NCBI GenBank assembly: GCA_949128115.1
Contig: OX421964.1
Location: 52,864,601-52,928,600 of the forward strand
Origin: Anaspis maculata
Lineage: Eukaryota; Arthropoda; Insecta; Coleoptera; Scraptiidae
DNA: 64,000 nt
Reading direction: 5' to 3'
Shown here: piece after piece, positions 12,573 to 24,448 of the stretch
Layout of the letters: each line of letters starts with the position of its first letter
How positions within the stretch are numbered: position 1 is the first letter of the stretch
Notes under the pieces: generated by a model
Seen by the model: the letters and a program-made list of their open reading frames with translations, nothing else
Databases searched by the model: none
What the model was told of the DNA's origin: nothing
Program-made: the position numbers and the translations under genes

Positions 12573-12937
12573 AATTGTTGAGATTTCCTCGGAGATTCCA
12601 CGGCTGTTGGATTAAACCTAACTGTAATTTAATGTTACTTTCCTGGTCCCACCAACATGGGAGAGAAAGTATAGTGATGTGCAGAAAAAAATTGAGATTC
12701 GAAAATGCGCTTAAAATATTACAGCAGGCGACTGTGGTTTTTTGGAAGCTTGGAAGAGATAATACAGGTGTCTCAAAAGTATCGCATTCCGAGTCCAGAA
12801 CGACATATGGAATCCACTTGAGAACACGTAAAAATATTTGAAAAAATTAACGACGCTTATTTTTTAAGAAATGGACGGTCAGACGGTGGGATTTCGCTGC
12901 CCTTCGTATTCGTTATTAGAAGTGATTTTGGGGAACT

Positions 12938-13168
12938 GTAGTCCAGAAAAAATTGACATTCACATGGAAAAAATTTGTAACAGGCTAATTTTTTGCATGC
13001 ACCTCAGTATTGTGACCCTTAATAAATTCTGAAAGTTCCCCCTTGATATCGTTTCCGCTAGTAAAGTTACGGGAGCTCAAAGGTCACGAAAAATAGTTTT
13101 TCGCATATTTCTTGAGAACGACGACTTTAATCGAAAAAATATACATAGCTAATTTGTAGCTAAGACGA
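12938..13168 (+). repeat. Left copy of a ~230-bp inverted repeat flanking the RT relic
   Basis: The block from GTAGTCCAG through GCATGCACCT.AGTATTGTGACC to ATAGCTAATTTGTAGC is the imperfect reverse complement of 17860-18090. The pair brackets about 4.7 kb that contains repeat copy A and the reverse-transcriptase remnant. They could be the ends of one composite element or two independent insertions. Confidence 0.75.
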
Positions 13169-13305
13169 TTTGCTGCAAGAAATAATATGGAAGTTCTTTG
13201 TATCGGCAATATTTCACAAGATAGAGCGGTTCAAAGAACCAGGAACGTAAGAATCGAATCGTTCTGACACGATAGCTGCCGAACCAGTAATCTTCGAGCT
13301 GTAAT

Positions 13306-15560
13306 ATGCCATTTGAAAGCCCTTAAAAAACTGCATACAGAACAGTTCAAAGTATTGCCCTATCTGTTATCTTTCAAATATTTAAAAATGTCAAAGTTCA
13401 AAACTTTATCATTTTATTATTCAGAATATATCCGATTGATTGGAAGCAAATTTGGCAGGAAGCAACACAACAAAAGAGTCAAATTAAATCTGCAGTTGCA
13501 GTTTTCCACAATCTTCCAGTCGAGCGTTATGAATTTTCAAAATTTCCTCTAGCCGTTGCCACCCGAGAGGGCCACTCACCCGTGAGGACGACTCGCTTTT
13601 GATGCAGGACTCCTTTTGAAAAATTCCGACTGATATTGAAAGTTAGTGGGGGCACTAGGTGAATGAACTTTGCAAATGGTGATGAAAGCATGAAATTCGG
13701 TACACATACTCAGAATGAGCACCTCTTTTAGATAAGAGGTGGAGCCACGCCGAATTTTCACCGGAAGGAGGCTCGGGGGGCTCCTGAAAGTTGAAGGTAC
13801 TAGGACTTCCACCAAACCGCTTATCAGTTCGTTTTATCAATCAAAAAGGAAACTTATGAATATATTGTAAACATTGACGACGTTTATCGCCTTGTCCCGG
13901 GAATTTTTCATCATGAAAAAAAAAAGTTCTTCGGCAGATCACACAAATTGGTTTTATTTTATTTTCATCTACAAAAAATCAATAAGGAGATGTGCAACAC
14001 GTTGATTCCCACATTCGTATCCTCAGAATTCGTTCGTGCAGTCAAAATTTTGATGGTGTATCTTCTTGAAGAGGAGCATTCCAAAGAGTAAGCTATTTTC
14101 AACACTAAGTTCAAACAGAATTTTTTCAATGTTCTGAATCAAAGTTACTGAATTCCCACCAGCAAAACTTAGCCTGAACCGTTCTTTGGAAGTATCACGT
14201 GCGATTGAACGTGGAGTAAGTCGTGAAACACCATCAGAATTTTACTTCTGTGATGCTACGCTCCACTCTCGACCGGGGCAATTAGGTTCCTACACAGCAT
14301 GCGCGGAGTGTATACACGATGCAGGGTATTTTCTCGGTTCAGTCAAATTTTTCATGATTGAAATTGTGTCATAATATTGAAATAACGTGTATACACTTCG
14401 CGCATGCGATGTAAGAACCCAATTGCCCCGATCAAGAGTGGAGCGCAGCATCACAGAAGAAAAATTCTGATGGAGTTTCAGGACTTACTCCACGTTCAAT
14501 CGCAAGCGGTACTTCCAAAGAACGGTTCAGGGTAAGTATGTGTTCAGGGTATGTTTTGCTGGGAGGAATTCAGTAATTTCGATTCAGAACATTAAAAAAA
14601 ATATGTTTGAACTTAGTGTTGAAAATAGCTCACTCTTTGGAATGCCCCTCTTCAAGAAGATACACCATCAAAATTTTGACTCTACAAACGAATTCAGAAG
14701 ATACGAATTTGTGGGAATCAACGTGTTGTACATCTCCTAATTAATTTTTTGTAGGTGAAAATTAAATAAAACCAATTTGTGTGATCTGCCGAAGAACTTA
14801 TTTTTTTTCATGATGGAAAATTTCCGGGACAAGGCGATAAACTCCGTCAGTGTTTACAATATATTCATAGGTTTCCTCTTTAATTATTAAAACGAACTGG
14901 TAAGCCGTTTAGTGGGAGTTCTAGCACCTTCAACTTTCAGGAGCCCCCCGAGCCCCCTTCCGGTGAAAATTCGGCGTGGCTCCACCACTTTTCTGAAAGA
15001 GAAGCTCATTCTGAGTACGTGTGCCAAATTTCATGCTTTCATCACCATTTGCAAGGTTCTTCCCGATTTTGGCTCTTAGCGCCCGCACTAAGTAGATTGG
15101 ATTGGGCGTCGTGTAGACTCGTTTTCAAAATCGACATGGTTCCGGTTTTCCGACGGTAGTTTTTCCAAAATGAATTTTGCACATTCCATGAATTTAAGAA
15201 AACTGCAGTACAAACCTCGTCATGCGGTGAGCCCTACGAAATATTCATTTTAGGTGCAGACATGCTGCGGATGAAAGTTGAAGAAAAGACTGAATTAATT
15301 TTTGAAGGAAAAATTTTCGAAGTCGGACCCACGGTTTTCCAGTTTTCCTCTCTGAAAAAACTGCAAATTCTCAAACTTTTCATCTCTTTTTTAACCAGGT
15401 TCTCCCGTTTAAAAAAAAATAGGTAGTTGGTTCTTGAACATTCACCAACAAATTTCTCTCACAATTTCCCGAAAAATTTCCTGCTGAAAATGTAAAACCG
15501 GCCTGATGAGTTATCGAGACCAGACTTAGATGATGGGCTGAAAGTGAAGCCTTACTTGAC
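13306..15560 (+). repeat. Old dispersed repeat, copy A (interrupted)
   Basis: Shared blocks with copy B (60825-63480) include the segment with CCAGTCGAGCGTTAT and TTGCCACCCGAGAGGGCC, the segment GGATTGGGCGTCGTGTAGAC, and a distal segment with GAAAATGTAAAAC.GGCCTG. The order is identical in both copies. Copy A is interrupted by a palindromic insertion at 13644-15090. No coding capacity is recognised. Confidence 0.85.
13644..15090. mobile_element. 1.45-kb palindromic foldback inserted into repeat copy A
   Basis: Termini TAGTGGGGGC and GCCCGCACTA are inverted with one mismatch. Arms of about 680 bp run from each end to a short centre near 14320-14387, flanked by GTGTATACACG and CGTGTATACAC. AGT is present on both sides (13641-13643 and 15091-15093), consistent with a 3-bp target duplication. 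Copy B of the host repeat is uninterrupted at the matching point near 61226, giving an empty site. Only short spurious ORFs occur inside. Confidence 0.88.
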
Positions 15561-16032
15561 GATTTTCACAATAAGATAATTTGGTAAAAGATTTAGGTTT
15601 TCCCTCAATCTTCAATTCCTGACAAAATTTTCAATTTTCTGCAAATTATTTTCAATGTTTCTCTCTAATCCCAACTTCCCTCCCGAAGGGACGTTTCAAC
15701 AACAACAATTCTATAGGTTCGTCGGGACAGTTTTGGGGGGACACAACCGTTTGTAAGGGAGGAAGAAATTTGATATATTTATGTAATGTACATTTTACAT
15801 GTGAATTTTCTTCTAGGAGAATTTTTGTGTGAAATTTTGCGGAGCAGATGTCATATCACTCACTAGGACACAACATTCCTTTGGTAAACTTCCGTGGCTT
15901 TATTACTTGTATTTACCATTATCGGAAATGAATAAATTCTATATTTCGTAATGGTTTGCCGATACAAAAAACTTTGAAATAACCATTTATAGAAAATTGA
16001 TTTAGCTACAAATATAGGTATTTGTATTACTA

Positions 16033-17804
16033 AAAATTGATGTTGAAAATGCATTCAACTCTGTAGAGCGTGATGTCCTTCTTCTGAATGCAAATGAAAT
16101 CGTCCCACAGCTATATCCATATCTTTGGCAATGTTATTCTTCGCCGACAAATTTATTGTACAAAGAACATGTGATCAAGTCCTCCGTCGAATGTCAGCAA
16201 GGAGATCCTCTTGGCCCGGCTATTTTTAGTTTATCGTTCAGCCTGCTATCAAGAAACTTGTTTCAAAATTTAATATCTGGTATCTCGACGATGGAACCCT
16301 AGGAGGATCAGCCGAAGAAGTCCTTGAAGACCTCGAAACAATTATCGGTGAATTCAAAAATATTGGTTTGGTTCTTAATTCCTCAAAATGTGAGTTATGT
16401 TTTTGCGAGAATTTTTCCAAGGAAAAAATCCCTTTGATTCTTGAGAAATTCGAAACTCTTGCTCCTGGTATCCACGTCACTACTCTAGATAACTTATATC
16501 TTCTTGGTTCACTAATAACTGAAGAAGCTTTTCCATCATTACCTAGTGAAATTCTGAATAAATTCTCTTCGCTGGCGGATAATTTACTCAACATGAACCC
16601 ACATATGGCTTTCTTCCTGCTTGTAACTGTTTATGGATACCAAAGCTTACTTATTTTATGAGATGTTTCCCTTTCTGGAAGTTCAAAGATGTTTGCGGCC
16701 TTTTCGATAACAAAATCAAAAACATTTTGGAAACTCTTTTGAACATTAACCTGCCACAGCATTCTTGGATTCAAGCATCTTTGCCAATCTCTTCAGGTGG
16801 ACTTGGGATTCGTCTGATATCTGATCTGTCACTGCCTACATTCCTGGCTTCTGTCCATGGCGCGGCAGATCTAATTGGATCTATTCTAAGACCATCTTTA
16901 GGAAACGTAGAAATTGAATATAAGATAGATGCTTTGAGCTTTTGGAAAATGCAGCATCTTGAGCTTGACCTACCTGAGAAACGTGCCACCCAGCAGAGTT
17001 GGAACTTACCAGTAATAAAAAAAAGATACGAAGAACTGTTGTCTACTATCCATCATTCTTCTCCACAAAGAGCCATTTTGCTTGCGGCAGCTGAACATGA
17101 ATCTGGGGCATGGTTAGATGCATTACCGTCAGCAGCATTAGGAACGCTTTTAGATAAAAACGCTCTCCAAATTGTCGCACGCCGTGTCTTTGAGAATTGC
17201 TTCCGATATTTGTCATCCTCACCCTTGTATCTGTGGAGCAGTAGTGGACCGTCTGGGACACCATGGCCTGTCATGCCAAAAAAGCTACGGAAGATACTTT
17301 CGCCATAGTGAAATTAATAATATTTTAAAGCGTGCTTTTGTGTCAGCGGACATTCCTTGCATGTTGGAACCGTGTGGTCTTTCTCGATCCGATGGTAAGC
17401 GTCCGGACGGGATGACTTTGATCCCATGGAAAAGAGGTCGTTCTCTCGTCTGGGATGTTACCTGTGTGAATACCGTTGCCGCCACACATCTGCAAGGGAG
17501 TTGTTTACATTCTGGTGCTGCCGCCGTTACTGCTACACGATTGAAAAATTCCAAGTATTCAAAAATCAAAGAAGACCATGATTTCCTCCCATTTGCTGTT
17601 GAAACTTTCGGGACATGGGGTTTAGATGCCAAATTACTTGTGAATATTTTAGGAAAAATTGTAATTGATAAATCTGGAGTAAAGCTAGCAAAAAAGTATC
17701 TTCAACAACATATTAGTCTAGCAATACAACGGGGAAACGCTGCCAGCATCCTAGGGACTGCTGGGAAAGAAGATGGCATGGAAGAAATATTTTATATGTT
17801 TTAA
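16033..17804 (+). pseudogene. Decayed non-LTR retrotransposon: reverse transcriptase plus C-terminal endonuclease
   Basis: Frame-broken coding remnants show reverse-transcriptase motifs in order: DVENAFNSVERDVLL near 16039, QQGDPLGPAIFS near 16200, and the catalytic box WYLDDGT near 16280. The C-terminal part (17172-17804) has a CICG...LGHHGLSC zinc-knuckle-like cluster, then RPDG...LVWDVTC. That resembles the PD-(D/E)XK-type endonuclease of RLE-class non-LTR elements. The 5' end is missing, a frameshift lies near 16235, an in-frame stop falls near 16660, and another frameshift lies near 17200, so it is inactive. It is flanked by the inverted 230-bp repeats. Clade assignment is uncertain. Confidence 0.85.
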
Positions 17805-17859
17805 TTTTTATATTCATTTTTACAATGTTTATGTATTCACTTTTACAATAAAATCTGCT

Positions 17860-18090
17860 ACAAATTAGCTATGTGTATTTTTTTGATAAAGGTTGTTGTT
17901 CTCGAGATACATATATGCGAAAAACTGTTTTTCGCGACCTTTGACCTCGCGTAACTTTACTAGCGGCAACGATATCGATGCGGAACTTTTAGAAATTGTT
18001 CAGGGTCACAATACTAAGGTGCATGCAAAAACTCAGCCTGTTTAAAAAAATTTCCAGCCAATCCAATATTTTTGTCTTTTTTCCTGGACT
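17860..18090 (-). repeat. Right copy of the ~230-bp inverted repeat
   Basis: Imperfect reverse complement of 12938-13168. It begins about 55 bp after the end of the RT remnant. Confidence 0.75.
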
Positions 18091-18150
18091 ACTGGTTGTG
18101 ATGAACTAATCAGTAAAAACTGTCAACCACTGGGTGTTCCTGAATTTTTA

Positions 18151-18482
18151 TTAAGGACGGAGTCAAATTGGTGAAATAAGCGTTGCGAAATCAATCCGTG
18201 TGGGTTTATTCCTTGACGGGTTCTTTCCATTTTGGTCTCTTTCGAAAGCTACAAGAATGTTCTTTGGTTTGAGCCCATCGGTATTTCCGAAATCCAAAAA
18301 AAAATATTAAATTTTGACATTTGAAAAAAATATTTTTCGATTTTGGAAATGCCAACGGGCTCAAACCAAAGTACATCCTTGTAGCTTTCGAAAGAGACCA
18401 AAATGGTGAAAATCTGTCAAGGAATAAACCCAGACTGATTGATTTTGCAACGCTTATTTTACCAATTCAACACCGTCCTTAA
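18151..18482. mobile_element. Hairpin MITE, TTAA-flanked, copy 1
   Basis: About 330 bp with long inverted ends: AAGGACGGAGTCAAATTGG at the left and CCAATTCAACACCGTCCTT at the right, almost fully self-complementary. TTAA occurs at both ends, as with piggyBac-type target duplications, but the palindromic ends make this ambiguous. The same family recurs at 18481, 32617 and 34444. Confidence 0.8.
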
Positions 18483-18756
18483 AGGACGGAGTTAAATTGG
18501 TAAAACAAGTGGTAAAATAAGCGTTGCGGAATCAATCCATGTGGGTTTATTCCTTGACAGAATCTCACCATTTAGGTCTCATTCGAAAGCTACAAGGATG
18601 TACTCTGGTTTTGGCCCATTGGCATTTCCAAAATCGAAAGATATTTTTTTTTGATTTTTGGATTTTGGAAATGCCAATGGGCTCAAACCAAAGTACATCA
18701 TTGTAGCTCCCAAAAGAGACCTAAATGGTGAGATTCTGTCAAGGAATAAGCCCACA
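18481..18756. mobile_element. Hairpin MITE copy 2, right end truncated
   Basis: Starts directly at the end of copy 1 with AAAGGACGGAGTTAAATTGG. It folds on itself through GCCCATTGGCATTTCC and its complement, then ends after AAGGAATAAGCCCACAG without the terminal repeat. Abutting copies suggest insertion into the end of an existing copy. Confidence 0.75.
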
Positions 18757-19748
18757 GTCACTAAACTTACTCAACTTTTCATCATTGTTTCCCTATATAT
18801 TTATTGAAGAAACTCAACATCCTACCACCAATTGTGGTCTGTACAACAAGGAATAATTAACAATAATAATATTAAAGACTTAAAAAGTATAAGTAACGAA
18901 GGTAAATATTTAAATACTCGGGGTATAGTAGGGTGTAGACCTTAAAAGTTTTATCTTGTATAATTGGTGTATAAATGGTTTTTTAAAATTAAAACGGAAT
19001 ATTTCAAGGTTTCTAAAACAATTTGTCTGATTAAATTTTTTATGCATCTATTTAATGAATTAACATATTTGGTCAAAAGTGCCCAGTTGACGAAGTTGGA
19101 GAGAGGGCTTTACTTTTTGTCGCCCTGTCTTCTACGCCACTGAAAATATTTCAAAGTGGCATGTATTTTTAGATTTGTTATTCAATTTAGAAAAAGTTAC
19201 CTTTGCAAGATTTTGAATGAAAACTTATTTTCGAAATATTCTTGAATGGACACTGTGCCAATTTCATTGAGATGGGGCTCGTATATTTGGTATGTCTGTA
19301 GGAAACTGTCATAGATTTTTCTAGAATAAGTACCTACCTAAGTGATAAAATGTAAGTAACCAGTCGTGCTTGACTATTTTAGTAATTTATCCAGTAGCAT
19401 CAAGTACATTTCAGTAATTTTAGAAAGAAGCAAATTTTACTCAATTGATGTTTACATTCTCAGCCCTACTGATCAAACACAATAATTGCGGCAAGAGCTA
19501 TAAAAAAATGATTTCGCATTATCTGCTATCAGTTTTCTAGGCGAGAGTATACCTACCTACCAACGATTAGGAGGACCCAGTTATTAATTCCTGCTGATAA
19601 GATAACACCATCATATACACGACATTAAATCCAATTAGGCCGGTATGTAACGAATGCGCGGGTCGTATTGTGTCCTTTTCAATTATTCAGCCTCATTCAC
19701 TTAAATTGTTTACGATTGTTCACTTGTTAAACACTTATTAGAGCCATC
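18757..19748. other. AT-rich stretch upstream of the C2-domain gene
   Basis: No gene or mobile element recognised. Short ACCTACCTA motifs occur near 19335 and 19551. The 5' leader and promoter of the downstream gene probably lie in the last few hundred bases, but no core promoter element is convincing. Confidence 0.5.
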
Positions 19749-19769
19749 ATGTCAAGTCTGCAGCAGTGA
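19749..19769 (+). CDS. Short upstream ORF (6 codons) in the C2-gene leader
   Basis: ATG at 19749 opens MSSLQQ-stop, ending 7 bp before the main ATG and in a different frame. If the transcript starts upstream of it, this uORF would damp translation or require reinitiation. Only position supports a role. Confidence 0.3.
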   Translation: MSSLQQ

Positions 19770-19776
19770 AGCGAAA

Positions 19777-21412
19777 ATGGAAGAGAAACTCAGCATTATC
19801 AAGAATTTGTTCAAGACAAATTCACTAGTTGCCAAACCAAACGGTGAATACGGAACCGAACCGCAAATCGGCTTCAAGGTGTTTTTCAACGAAACCACCA
19901 AACAGCTCAAAGTCAAAGTGATCGGTGCAAGGCAACTTCCCACCAATTATGGAAGCACTAAACCGCTCGGATATTTAGCAAAGGTAGGTAACATATTATT
20001 TTCTGCTTTTGGATCGGTTTCCACACCTTTGAAATATTTACAGATCCGCGTCTTCCCAGAAAGAGAGAAGTACGAGACGACCACCGTGACCGAATCCTGG
20101 CCTGCGTTCAACGAAGAGTTCATATTCACCATGCACTCAACTTCAAAACGAAACGAAGACATTCTCAAAGGGAAATTCATTTCGTTCACCGTCTACGCGC
20201 TTCTTGAAAGCGAAGATTCGCCCATAGCTTCGCAGTCGAGAGGTCTCTTGAAACGGTTTCTTTCGTTCAGCGAGTTTGGTTCTTCGAGAGAAGCACCGGT
20301 GAGGAGCGGAACAAGTAGGAATAGAAGGAGCCATCGACATTCACTAAACAGCAGGAGAACTGTGGGAGCAGCGATGTATAACTTGGAAAAGAGTGCTTTC
20401 ACTCAAAGAATTGGAGACAATTGCATTTGCACACCAGATATTTGGCGAGGTGTTAAAGAGATTACCAGCGGCATTCCCATAGATCCGGTAAGCGTTCAAT
20501 TTAGAAATGAGCAATGTGAACAGGAAACTGTTTTATTTTTATTTTTGGGCGTCAATTGTAATGTAGCTATGAATTCACTGTTCTCTTTTCCAGAGGGAAG
20601 GCAAGAAAGGCACCGTTGAAGTCACATTGTCTTATGCAGTTAGTGAGGATGGTACGAATGATGTGGTTGAAATTAGTGTGACCAAGCTGAGGTGCAGTTT
20701 GCAGACCATGCAGGATCATGAAAAATTAGGAGGTGAGTTGTCTTTGGATAAGTAGTCAAAATCAAAAGCCGTACGACATTCTGAAATCTGAACAAGTAAA
20801 ATAAAAAAAACGATGATTCAAGGCAAAGTTTTGAGTACCTAGGTACTTCATTGAGTGCTGGTTTAGTTTTTGTTGATCAACAAGACAGGTTTAAAGCAAT
20901 ATGCAGAATGGTTATGAAATCAAAAGTGGAAGATAAAAACGTGGAGCGATCAATCAGTTTACTGCTGTAGAATGATCCACAGTATTTGTTCGTTGATTTT
21001 GAAGGATTTTGAATGTCTGTAGCGTGTCGTAAAAATGAGAATCTGAGCATACGGGTCTGTTGCTGCGTGCTTTATTTTAGACATCACCAACAGTCGTCTT
21101 TATTTCTGTTTAGGTCAGCTGTACATCAAAATAACGGCTTTTGAATACGAAGATTTGATCCAAAAGATGAAGAGCGACAAGTTCGAACCGACAATTTCGC
21201 TGAAGCTGGAAGCGAAAACAGCCACTCTGCGTGCCACCGTCAACAAGTACAACATCGAGCAAGTGAAAATTTTGATAAGGCTAATCTGCAAAAATATTCT
21301 CGGAAAGAAGGTGCTTCTAGGTAAAATCGAAATTAGTAGCAAGAGCGATATCTGGAAAGAAATTGTGTCGTCACCGTCGCAGCCCATCACTCGCATGATG
21401 CATTTTGAGTGA
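19777..21412 (+). CDS. Tandem C2-domain, synaptotagmin-like protein
   Basis: Exons 19777-19983, 20044-20487, 20594-20732 and 21114-21412 (phases 0, 0, 1) give 362 residues. The ATG context (AAAATGG) is good. The first C2 domain starts near residue 30 (IGFKVFFNETTKQLKVKVIGARQLP) and includes PAFNEEFIF. A basic, Ser/Arg-rich linker follows (about residues 150-195). The second C2 domain spans about 217-362 and ends DIWKEIVSSPSQPITRMMHF, matching the usual synaptotagmin C2B ending. The C2A Ca2+ loop lacks the expected DPYV aspartate (it reads KPLGYLAKIRVFP), so Ca2+-independent phospholipid or protein binding is likely. No N-terminal membrane segment is present, so it is either a cytosolic form or an upstream exon is missed. 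A role in membrane trafficking is inferred from family. Confidence 0.82.
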
Positions 21413-22227
21413 TGAGCACTTCTAAACTGTACTTATTCTTAAAGACTGTTGAAATTATGATTACGAGCATTTTTTCGTTATAAAGGGTGCGGTAGAAATT
21501 ATTATTTACACTCTCGACATGAACACGTTTCTTTTATAGCTTTGTACGTGCGCTCTTTAGATCGGGAAGTGAAACGCAACCAGTTACACAATAATAACCT
21601 ACCGTCGTTTCTTGACAACACTAATCAGTTGAGACATTTGAGGACTCTTTCGGTTAACAAAAAAATTATTGATTTCTGCTGCACCCTGTATTTGTAACCT
21701 ATTTGCAATGAACCTAATTGAATATTGATTATAGCCTGGAAGGTCTAAAAAACACCCAGTTCAATGACTAAGAAATACTCAAATTTGATATAACTATAAT
21801 AATAATAATTTGAATAAGGTACTAGTTATGCGATTGTGTGTGCGCAGAAAATTTTTCCGTACAAGGACGGAAATGGCTCTGCCTCCCGCATAGTTCACAT
21901 CACCATTCACAGGAAACTGACTTTTTGTGAAAACTATCTTTTCAAGAAATTAGCTCTAAACATTGAACCAAATTGTTTCAATTCTATTGATGGGTCCATG
22001 ACACTTACGTGACACACGCAAATCCTCGCGCAAATCTAAACGAAAAAGTAGGCAAATCACTCAGAATGGCGTGTGGAATGACAATCTAAAATAAAATTTG
22101 CGGATTATCCATGAATTTTTGCAAAAAAAAAATAAAAAAGGAACAACACATTCAAATAAGAACAAGTTCAGTTTCTGGATGTTGTATTGTTGGTTGCCTA
22201 CATCACTTGAGTGAAAAATTAGATTAG
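21413..22227. other. 3' flank of the C2 gene
   Basis: AT-rich and non-coding. No canonical AATAAA is seen in the first 650 bp after the stop; the nearest are in the A-rich tract near 22087-22130. Confidence 0.4.
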
Positions 22228-22231
22228 GTAC

Positions 22232-22350
22232 GGTTGCGGCCATAATAAAGTGGACGACAGTGTCAACGAGTTGGCTTGCTGTCATGCGACGTTCGGGCCA
22301 GAATCCTAAAAAATCTGTCAACTGTCGTCCACTTTAAAAAGACCGCAACA
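22232..22350. mobile_element. 119-bp MITE with GTAC target duplication, copy 1
   Basis: Terminal inverted repeats contain TTGCGGCC and AAAGTGGACGACA. Flanking GTAC occurs at 22228-22231 and 22351-22354. An element of exactly the same length lies at 40656-40774. Confidence 0.9.
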
Positions 22351-22354
22351 GTAC

Positions 22355-24152
22355 GTATGTACATAAAGTGACTTATGACACGAACAAAACAATGTTGCGC
22401 AATGTTTTGAGTGGCTTGAGATGGACACCGCATAGTAAAGTAGTAACGACATAAACAATTCAAATGCAAAGAAACTATAAGTGTGATCGTAATTTCCCCC
22501 TCGGTCAAGACTAATCATCGTAAGTAGAAAGCAACAGAGTTTGTTCCGTGGTTGTAGAAAAGTGTTTAAAAGTGCGTCGGTGAACTGTCATATAACCCTA
22601 TAGATTTTTAAAATTCAATTTTTACTTCTACAAACACAATTCAAATAAAAAAGAATTGCAAATAGATTGTGAACGGTTATTTCTAAAAATGATAAAGATA
22701 AAAATATATATAAAAGCCAAAGAGGCCGGAATCGTGCATTATTTATTGTTTTAAGTAATCTAAGTCATGACGTTTCACGGAAACGTGATATACAATAAGT
22801 CATGGTTTTCATTTTAGTTTTCATTTGGGCATTCATACCAAAGGGAAGAAGTTTTATTTTTGCCGCACAAGTTGCCGCATGTGGAGAAGTTTTTCATGAA
22901 AACCACTCAATTGAACAATAACATAGGCTGCTGGACATTAGTGCCACTTAGTGCCTATCAAGTTCACATCAGTGGATTGAACACAGCAAGTGAGAGGAGT
23001 AGGGATGGAGATATGCAGCAGTCCCGTTACCAGGGTTCTATTTTTCAAGGCACTTAGAATTGAGATATCGCGCTGCGATTTTCAACAGAAGTCATATAAA
23101 AAATTACAGTTTTATTCAGAAAATAAATAATTAAAAACGTTGAGTCCAGTAGCCCATAAGTAAATAGCAGCAGGTAGACAGAAGCCAATGTCAGCCCAAA
23201 AAATCAGGCCCCAAACTGCTTATTCGCATAATCGCACTTTATTTATTTATTGTAATAAAAATGATGGTCCAAAATCTGATTTTTAGGTAAGCGCTGTATA
23301 CCCTTAGCAATAATGATCGATGTTATGTTATGTTCTGGTTACCTACTCTGTTGATTTTAATTTGTAATAAATTTTATTTGTAAAGATAAAATGTGCCTGC
23401 TTAATCAGAGACATTATACACCCTGATTTATTTAATGCTTAGAAATATAAAGCCTTCTGCGCTGGAGATACACACAATTATAGTAGACGAATTTTTTATT
23501 TTCCATATATTAACGGCTATTAAATATAATTATTACACACATGAACCAAAACTCACCTTTAAGGAAAAGATAAACAGAAACAAACGCTATTAAATTTCCG
23601 TATTTGGGCATACCACGCCAATTACCTATTATTATGACAATGTGTTGATATAACTACATAAATAATTCATGTCAATTGGGTAAGTGCCTTGCATCTATTT
23701 CTGCTGTAAGTGCCAAGTGCCCACATCATAAACGATACCTACTGCAAAATTTGTTTATGAATGTGTTTATTTTGTAGCGATATACATAGTACCTACCCTG
23801 TAATCGACAAAATTCGTAACCATAGGTGCCTTTGGAAACAAGAAATTAATCGATTGGAGCGACTGGATCCGCAGAACGGTCGAATTTTTCGACTTGAAAG
23901 CTAAAATTCACCCCCCTCTAGTAGATTCTTCTTCAACATATTTCGAAGAACTAAAAACTTTTTCTTCACGATTTTTCCCAGAGACCTTAAATCGATCTTC
24001 TAAAAGTTTCTAATTGGTACCGTATAAAGGGTGTGATTTAATTTTTTTATTTTAAATGCAACACCCTATATTTTATTCCGTTATTTGGTGGAGCCTTTTT
24101 TTCTGATTACAAAAATACAGGTGTTTCAGAGATGATAGCAAAAAATTTAACT
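22355..24152. other. Intergenic AT-rich DNA
   Basis: No gene or structured element recognised in 1.8 kb. Short ORFs have no coding character. Confidence 0.5.
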
Positions 24153-24448
24153 AAATTTGTAACTCAGGAACGTTTCGACAAATCTAGCTTTAATTCAGCA
24201 AAAGCTGGTTTGTCATAATCATCTATCAACCTGCCAAATTTGGAAAGAATCCAACCAGTGATGTAGGAGTTATGAGGGTCAATAATTTAGAAGCATCTGA
24301 AGAAAAGTTGACTTAAGGTGACCCCTCATAACTTCTACGCCACTGATTTCATTATCTCCGGATTTGGCAGGTTGATAGATAATTATGACAAACCAGCTTA
24401 TGTTGAATTAAAGCTAAATTTGTCGAAACATTCCTGAGTTACAAATTT
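24153..24448. repeat. ~300-bp inverted repeat
   Basis: The left arm (AAATTTGTAACTCAGGAACG through CATCTATCAACCTGCCAAAT) is mirrored by the right arm ending CCTGAGTTACAAATTT. Arms are about 90 bp with a spacer of about 100 bp. Confidence 0.8.

Noticed and set aside
17046..17632. Antisense frames opposite the RT remnant
   Set aside because: The plus strand carries the recognisable zinc-knuckle and RPDG...WDVTC motifs.
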